This document shows positions 60,958-64,000 of a stretch of 64,000 nt of DNA, one piece after another. Below the pieces are notes generated by a model. That model saw only the letters and a list, made by a program, of their open reading frames with translations. It made no database searches and was not told the DNA's origin. Made by a program: the position numbers and the translations under genes. The stretch spans positions 62,001 through 126,000 of the forward strand of contig CALKRM010000028.1 in NCBI GenBank assembly GCA_937989565.1. The letters are read 5' to 3'. The first letter of the stretch is position 1. Each line of letters starts with the position of its first letter. Source of the DNA: an uncultured Candidatus Saccharibacteria bacterium. Lineage in GTDB: Bacteria; Patescibacteriota; Saccharimonadia; Saccharimonadales; Saccharimonadaceae.

Positions 60958-61249
60958 CTGTTTGAAGAGGTTGGCAATCTGAAATTGATGACCTCTTGTA
61001 GACAGAACAACTACACTGACTGCATTGAAAGATATAGCTCAATCCGACTCAATAGCGAGAATTATAGGAGTGACGGAGATTAGCTAGAACACTCAAAGCA
61101 AATATGTCAGAAAGTGATCTTTAACAATTAGGGCATCAATAAACTATTAGCGGCTGTGTCGGTGGGTGCGTCTCGTGAGTATCTATAAATTTTAAGAAAG
61201 CCGCCACCCACTAACTCAGTCGCTAAGCGAACAATAAAGGAGAAATAAA
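60958..61249 (+). other. Noncoding 292-nt boundary region with long-range hairpin
   Basis: No gene was found here. The 3' part forms a strong hairpin. TTAGCGGCTG (61147-61156) pairs with CAGTCGCTAA (61217-61226) with one G-U. After a small internal loop, GTGGGTG (61162-61168) pairs with CACCCAC (61205-61211). The apical loop contains TATAAAT. The hairpin ends 24 nt before the first mobile-region ATG, so it may be a structured mRNA leader, an operator or a terminus of the element. The 5' part has no recognisable signal. Confidence 0.55.
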
Positions 61250-61453
61250 ATGAAAAATAATACAAAAAATATCAACGAATCAAAAAAGAATAATATCAAC
61301 TGGAAGCAATTGCTTGAAAAAGCTAAATCAATCTTATTAATTATCATGATTACTGCCGCTATAGCATTTTACGCGGGTATTCAATACCAGATCAATAAGA
61401 CGGAGGAAGTGGATAATAAGGTCCGTCAAGCAACATTACAGTTAAAAAAATAA
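61250..61453 (+). CDS. N-terminal frame of a membrane-anchored lysozyme-like protein (ends at slippery site)
   Basis: This 67-codon frame starts after AAAGGAG and has a Lys/Asn-rich cytoplasmic start and one helix (ILLIIMITAAIAFYAGIQ). A short coiled stretch follows and ends QLKK at A7 then TAA. A -1 shift at the A run (61444-61450) enters a frame that stays open through the lysozyme-like domain to 61860 with no intervening stop. The product is therefore either a 67-aa protein plus a roughly 203-aa frameshift product, or the two halves of a broken gene. Confidence 0.7.
   Translation: MKNNTKNINESKKNNINWKQLLEKAKSILLIIMITAAIAFYAGIQYQINKTEEVDNKVRQATLQLKK
61444..61450 (+). promoter_or_regulatory. 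A AAA AAA slippery heptamer before stop codon
   Basis: Read in the zero frame as TTA AAA AAA TAA, this is a canonical bacterial -1 slippery heptamer placed directly before a stop codon. Only weak secondary structure (CGG/CCG and CTCG/CGAG at 61454-61478) follows. Transcriptional slippage on the A run is an alternative. Confidence 0.55.
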
Positions 61454-61524
61454 CTCGGAAGTCCGCAGCTATTTTCGAGATAGATAAAAGCGCTGCAAAG
61501 ATAGATCCGAAAGTCGAGCCAACC

Positions 61525-61860
61525 GTGCCGCAACCAAAATCAGTTGCGGTATCGGGCTGCGAATTGGTTCGACGGGAACTGTCAAAATATTCAGGATGGG
61601 ATGTTAGTCTAATGCTAGCTATCGCTAAGGCTGAGAATAGAAGCTGTAATCCGCTTAATCATAATCTTACCAACTCTGAGAATCACGGAGTGTGTGTTGG
61701 TAGCTATGGTGTATTGCAGGTTGGCTGTCTGCATTTTCGACCAAATGACGATAGGAACGATACCGCAACAGTTGTAAGAGTTGCTTATCGAGTTTGGCGG
61801 TCTCAAGGCTATAAAGCATGGACTACATATCGCACGGGGGCGTATAAGGAGAATCTATAA
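61525..61860 (+). CDS. Lysozyme-like (SLT-type) domain frame, probably expressed by -1 frameshift
   Basis: From GTG 61525 the frame encodes 111 residues. SGWDVSLMLAIAKAENRSCN carries the catalytic glutamate position of lytic transglycosylases, and ENHGVCVGSYGVLQVGCLHF resembles the SLT GLMQ-type motif (here GVLQV). It ends TTYRTGAYKENL. No convincing ribosome site precedes GTG 61525, and the frame is open back to 61450 inside the A run. This favours production as a fusion with the upstream membrane anchor. Such anchored muramidases open the cell wall for phage entry or conjugation. Confidence 0.7.
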   Translation: MPQPKSVAVSGCELVRRELSKYSGWDVSLMLAIAKAENRSCNPLNHNLTNSENHGVCVGSYGVLQVGCLHFRPNDDRNDTATVVRVAYRVWRSQGYKAWTTYRTGAYKENL

Positions 61861-61991
61861 TGGCTGATAAACAAAGTTTACTAGCTGGAGTGAAGCTAGA
61901 GTACGAAAGACTAGAAAGTGAAGACTATCTAATAAAACGTCTTCGCAATTGGCGCAATCGTATGCGCCGTAAACAAAAGGGCAAACAGTAA
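61860..61991 (+). CDS. 43-aa basic small protein
   Basis: ATG 61860 overlaps the preceding stop (TAATG). The protein runs MADKQSLLAGVKLEYERLES to an Arg/Lys-rich end (KRLRNWRNRMRRKQKGKQ), which could bind nucleic acid. AAGGAGAATC upstream serves as ribosome site. The stop overlaps the next start. Function unknown. Confidence 0.6.
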   Translation: MADKQSLLAGVKLEYERLESEDYLIKRLRNWRNRMRRKQKGKQ

Positions 61992-62524
61992 TGTATATAA
62001 GAGCAACTCACAAGAAGTTTGACTTAGAAAGCATTAAGGCTGTAGCTACTTGTCCAGAGTGTAAATCTAAGCATCTCATGATATCCAGAGGAAGACTCAC
62101 TTGTCGTAATTGTGGTACTGAGATAGGCAGACTTGGTAAGACTAATAAATACGGTGCTAAGCGCACTGAGATGAATGGTAAGATATACGATTCAAAGTTT
62201 GAAGCACAAGTAGCCGCCGAGCTAGAAATCGAAAAGAATCTCGGCCAGATAAAAGACTATGACACTCAATACAGAATAGAAGGTTGGGTCTATGACGAAA
62301 ACGGCAATCCAGCATTCCCATATCGTCACAAAGTAGACTTTAGAATACACAATCTAGACGGATCATTCACTTTACGTGAAGCAAAAGGCGTAGAAACTGA
62401 TGACTATAAATGGCGTCGTAAGATCCTAGAGAAGGTGTGGCTACCAGCCCACCCTGAATATACATATGAAGTCGTATATCAGAAGAGCAGTAAGCGTTAT
62501 AAGCGAAAAGGAGCGTCTAGATGA
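61991..62524 (+). CDS. Zinc-ribbon DUF1064-type phage nuclease
   Basis: This 177-residue protein has an N-terminal zinc ribbon (CPEC then CRNC, about residues 20-41). The DUF1064 core begins TNKYGAKRTEMNGKIYDSKF and includes EAQVAAELE, HKVDFRIHN and TLREAKGVETDDYKWRRKI. The D-x-E-x-K pattern is that of the PD-(D/E)xK nuclease fold. DUF1064 proteins are almost always found in phages and prophages, which is the main evidence for the nature of this region. Frequent AGA codons contrast with CGN use in the chromosomal genes. Confidence 0.82.
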   Translation: MYIRATHKKFDLESIKAVATCPECKSKHLMISRGRLTCRNCGTEIGRLGKTNKYGAKRTEMNGKIYDSKFEAQVAAELEIEKNLGQIKDYDTQYRIEGWVYDENGNPAFPYRHKVDFRIHNLDGSFTLREAKGVETDDYKWRRKILEKVWLPAHPEYTYEVVYQKSSKRYKRKGASR

Positions 62525-62706
62525 TAACTCAAAGAAAGAAAGCAGTACTTGCATTATGGAAGTTATATAAAGCCATGAGTAATACTGTAGACTCACTCAT
62601 AATCAACAGAGAAGATATACCTTCTGCTGATCAATGGATAAATGACTTAGAGTCTGATATGAAGGTAGTCAAAGAGTGGATTAGCGCACTATCTGACAAT
62701 TATTAA
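62521..62706 (+). CDS. 61-aa hypothetical protein, mobile region
   Basis: This small helical, acidic protein begins MITQRKKAVLALWKLYKAMS and ends in a Trp/Ser/Asp-rich stretch. ATG overlaps the preceding stop by 4 nt, and AAAAGGAG lies at a good distance upstream. No family is recognised; small genes of this kind are typical of phage early regions. Confidence 0.6.
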   Translation: MITQRKKAVLALWKLYKAMSNTVDSLIINREDIPSADQWINDLESDMKVVKEWISALSDNY

Positions 62707-62708
62707 AT

Positions 62709-62830
62709 AGTCTGGTGCCCAGATCTACGTTTGAACCATTGGCGTAGAAATTTGTAAAGTGTGCGGTTAAATGACTAGACTCTATAAAGTCTCCTACTTA
62801 ATCAAAAATCTAGTAACAGCCAGACTTTTC
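62709..62830 (+). ncRNA. Possible structured RNA in a 170-nt gap
   Basis: AGTCTGG (62709-62715) can pair with CCAGACT (62821-62827), which is followed by TTTTC as in a terminator. Inside are TCTACG/CGTAGA and AGACT/AGTCT hairpins. No reading frame is convincing in the gap. It may be a small RNA of the mobile element. No known family is recognised. Confidence 0.3.
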
Positions 62831-62876
62831 TTCCCATAAAACAATTTAATACATCCATTACAAGGAGAAATGATAT

Positions 62877-63137
62877 ATGAAAAAACAAGCCGCAGAAGTA
62901 AATGTCAAGATATTTAGTGAAAAAAATGGTCATTACAAAGCCGACACTTTCGTCAGTATAGACTCTGGTGATGCAGGGGCTACTCTTGCTGTACTAGAAG
63001 CTTTAGGCGATTTATCAGGAAAAATTATCAATGAAAAATCAAAGGAACTCGTAAAGAATATCTTTGAGGGTATTGTACCAGATGACGAACTAGAGAAACT
63101 TATTGCAGATATTGAGGAAAAAGAATGTACATGCTGA
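62877..63137 (+). CDS. 86-aa hypothetical protein, mobile region
   Basis: This small soluble protein begins MKKQAAEVNVKIFSEKNGHY and has a Gly/Ala-rich middle (DSGDAGATLAVLEALGDLSG) and an acidic helix ending KECTC. ACAAGGAG precedes the ATG. The composition and the last two cysteines do not identify a family. It overlaps the following small membrane protein by 13 nt. Confidence 0.6.
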   Translation: MKKQAAEVNVKIFSEKNGHYKADTFVSIDSGDAGATLAVLEALGDLSGKIINEKSKELVKNIFEGIVPDDELEKLIADIEEKECTC

Positions 63138-63253
63138 TTTGGATAATATTTGTACTGTTTATTCTGGCTCTTGTAGCTATCTCAGAGTACAACATAGCCA
63201 AACAAGACGCAGAATGGATGAAAGAGGAGGAGAAGAAATGGAGAAAGAAGTAG
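63125..63253 (+). CDS. 42-aa single-pass membrane peptide
   Basis: The frame reads MYMLIWIIFVLFILALVAIS, a single hydrophobic helix, followed by a charged tail (EWMKEEEKKWRKK). It starts inside the previous gene and its end overlaps the next gene by 16 nt. Small membrane peptides of this type occur in phage lysis or exclusion modules, but its role is unknown. The start could be the second ATG at 63131. Confidence 0.5.
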   Translation: MYMLIWIIFVLFILALVAISEYNIAKQDAEWMKEEEKKWRKK

Positions 63254-63429
63254 CACGACCTTATTATGAGGACGACTATCAATCATTAGATGAGGTCGAC
63301 ACAGTAGATTTACTGGAAATGAAAGAGGGTGCATTAAACGACCTGAACGAGAGCGAGCGAACCATCCACCGAATTAACCAGATATTAGCCAGTCGTGCAA
63401 TTTACGCCACGCAATTAGAGCTATTTTAA
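63238..63429 (+). CDS. 63-aa hypothetical protein, mobile region
   Basis: ATG 63238 follows GAGGAGGAG. This acidic, helical protein runs MEKEVARPYYEDDYQSLDEV and then LNDLNESERTIHRINQILAS, which looks like a short coiled coil. The longer frame to 63103 is rejected because it crosses the preceding gene without a ribosome site. No family recognised. Confidence 0.6.
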   Translation: MEKEVARPYYEDDYQSLDEVDTVDLLEMKEGALNDLNESERTIHRINQILASRAIYATQLELF

Positions 63430-63437
63430 GGAGAGAT

Positions 63438-64000
63438 ATGAAACGTTATAAACTACTTAAAGATTTACCAACGTTCAAAGCTGGAGGTTTATTCTATATA
63501 TCTGAATATGGTGCTTTGGTCTATGATGATGGCGGTTTTGGTGTTATGGCTTACGCCCAATCGACGCTTGAAAAGTTCCCGAATATCCTCACAGAGTGGT
63601 TCGAGGAAATAAAAGAACCGACGGACAGTATTCATTGGAAGCCTAAGCACGGCGATGAGTATTTTTGGATTGATGAATGTGGAAGCATATTGCCAGGTAC
63701 CTTTTACAGAGATTCCCTGTATGACCAGCAACGACTTACTTTTGGCAATGTTTATCGCACTGAAAAAGAAGCCGAAAAGGCTAGAGACCGAAGATTAGCA
63801 AAAGTCAGACTACAGCGAACGTCGACCTTTGAGCCAGACTTTGAGAATGGCAAGGGTGGTTGGGCTGTCTATTATGACCATGGACATGAAACGCTCGCCG
63901 TGTGTGAACTTGATGACTGTGATGCTGGTGAACCTGTACGCTATGCGACTAGAGAAGACGCTAAAAAATCCATCGAAGAAAACGAGCAAGATTGGAAGAT
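63438..64000 (+). CDS. Phage-like hypothetical protein, cut by window end
   Basis: The frame is open from ATG 63438 (ribosome site AAGGAGAG) to the last base, giving at least 187 residues. It begins MKRYKLLKDLPTFKAGGLFY. It contains GDEYFWIDECGSI and GNVYRTEKEAEKARDRRLAK, a strand-helix pattern common in phage and plasmid proteins of unknown function. GWAVYYDHGHETLAV and PVRYATREDAKKSIEE near the cut suggest an internal repeat of that unit. The C-terminus is outside the window. Confidence 0.7.
   Translation, partial: MKRYKLLKDLPTFKAGGLFYISEYGALVYDDGGFGVMAYAQSTLEKFPNILTEWFEEIKEPTDSIHWKPKHGDEYFWIDECGSILPGTFYRDSLYDQQRLTFGNVYRTEKEAEKARDRRLAKVRLQRTSTFEPDFENGKGGWAVYYDHGHETLAVCELDDCDAGEPVRYATREDAKKSIEENEQDWK

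Noticed and set aside
63103..63429. 108-codon frame as a single gene
   Set aside because: The ribosome site GAGGAGGAG and ATG at 63238 indicate a shorter 63-aa gene. The upstream part overlaps the 86-aa gene and the small membrane peptide.
1..64000. tRNA, rRNA, tmRNA, RNase P RNA, SRP RNA and CRISPR arrays
   Set aside because: I looked for T-loop sequences, conserved RNase P and tmRNA motifs and regularly spaced repeats and found none. A covariance-model scan would be needed to exclude a degenerate tRNA.
1..64000. Alternative genetic code with TGA as glycine or tryptophan
   Set aside because: TGA ends several conserved genes at the expected place (for example gatA and transketolase C), so it is a stop here.

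Overview
The window looks like a chromosome segment of a candidate-phyla-radiation bacterium, most likely Saccharibacteria (TM7). The basis is gene content and style, since no database search was possible. Genes are small and tightly packed with many 1-17 nt overlaps, the sequence is moderately AT-rich, and TGA acts as a normal stop, which argues against the recoded Absconditabacteria and Gracilibacteria. Sugar metabolism is reduced, and several conserved hypothetical membrane proteins sit between housekeeping genes. A recurrent feature is a TATAAT-like -10 box placed exactly 6 nt before the start codon. At least 15 genes show it, so many mRNAs are probably leaderless.

Layout: 0-3 kb holds an FAD oxidoreductase tail, a HIT protein, a lipase-like hydrolase and a CYTH protein. 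3-6.4 kb is an accessory patch of ASCH, GNAT and NUDIX genes with a decayed ASCH copy and other coding fragments. 6.4-7.9 kb has an M16-like protein and a roughly 470 bp insert flanked by a 36 bp duplication of the pheT start. 7.9-14.1 kb carries pheT, an FKBP isomerase, trxB, ppa and rel. 14.2-20.6 kb is the central-carbon block: gap, rpiB, an rpe-like gene, split transketolase, class II aldolase and a PfkB kinase. 20.6-30.4 kb carries a LOG protein, uvrB, gatC-gatA-(HEPN-like)-gatB, galU and membrane proteins. 30.4-34.1 kb is dnaE. 34.7-41.9 kb holds a SpoU methyltransferase, a PilB/GspE ATPase, a 523-residue unknown protein, malic enzyme, rplS and an rnhB-yraN fusion. 42.7-60.9 kb holds an M1 aminopeptidase, a secreted HNH nuclease, nusA, clpC, a membrane HEXXH protein, radA, a PIN-TRAM protein, a class A PBP, tyrS, a HAD phosphatase, recG, a PLC/P1-like protein and rsmD.

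Four short islands (about 3.4-4.9, 15.2-15.7, 34.1-34.6 and 41.9-42.65 kb) differ from everything around them. They are clearly GC-richer in coding sequence, use strong Shine-Dalgarno sites after 5' leaders (about 50 to 80 nt, longer if the island 4 start is the 131-aa ATG) instead of leaderless starts, and end in elaborate inverted repeats. Two of them share a nearly identical promoter with tandem TTGACA boxes. They encode a GNAT-GNAT-ASCH protein, a 67-aa protein, a two-helix membrane protein and a 131-aa unknown protein. They are the best candidates here for a dispersed, undescribed accessory family.

After two strong terminators at 60.9 kb the style changes again. From 61.0 kb to the end is an AT-rich, AGA-codon-rich run of small genes with normal Shine-Dalgarno sites that looks like a prophage or other mobile element. 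It begins with a long structured leader. Its first gene is a membrane-anchored lysozyme-like protein split across an A AAA AAA slippery site. A zinc-ribbon DUF1064-type nuclease and small phage-like proteins follow, and the last gene is cut by the window end. No rRNA, tRNA, CRISPR array or insertion-sequence transposase was found.
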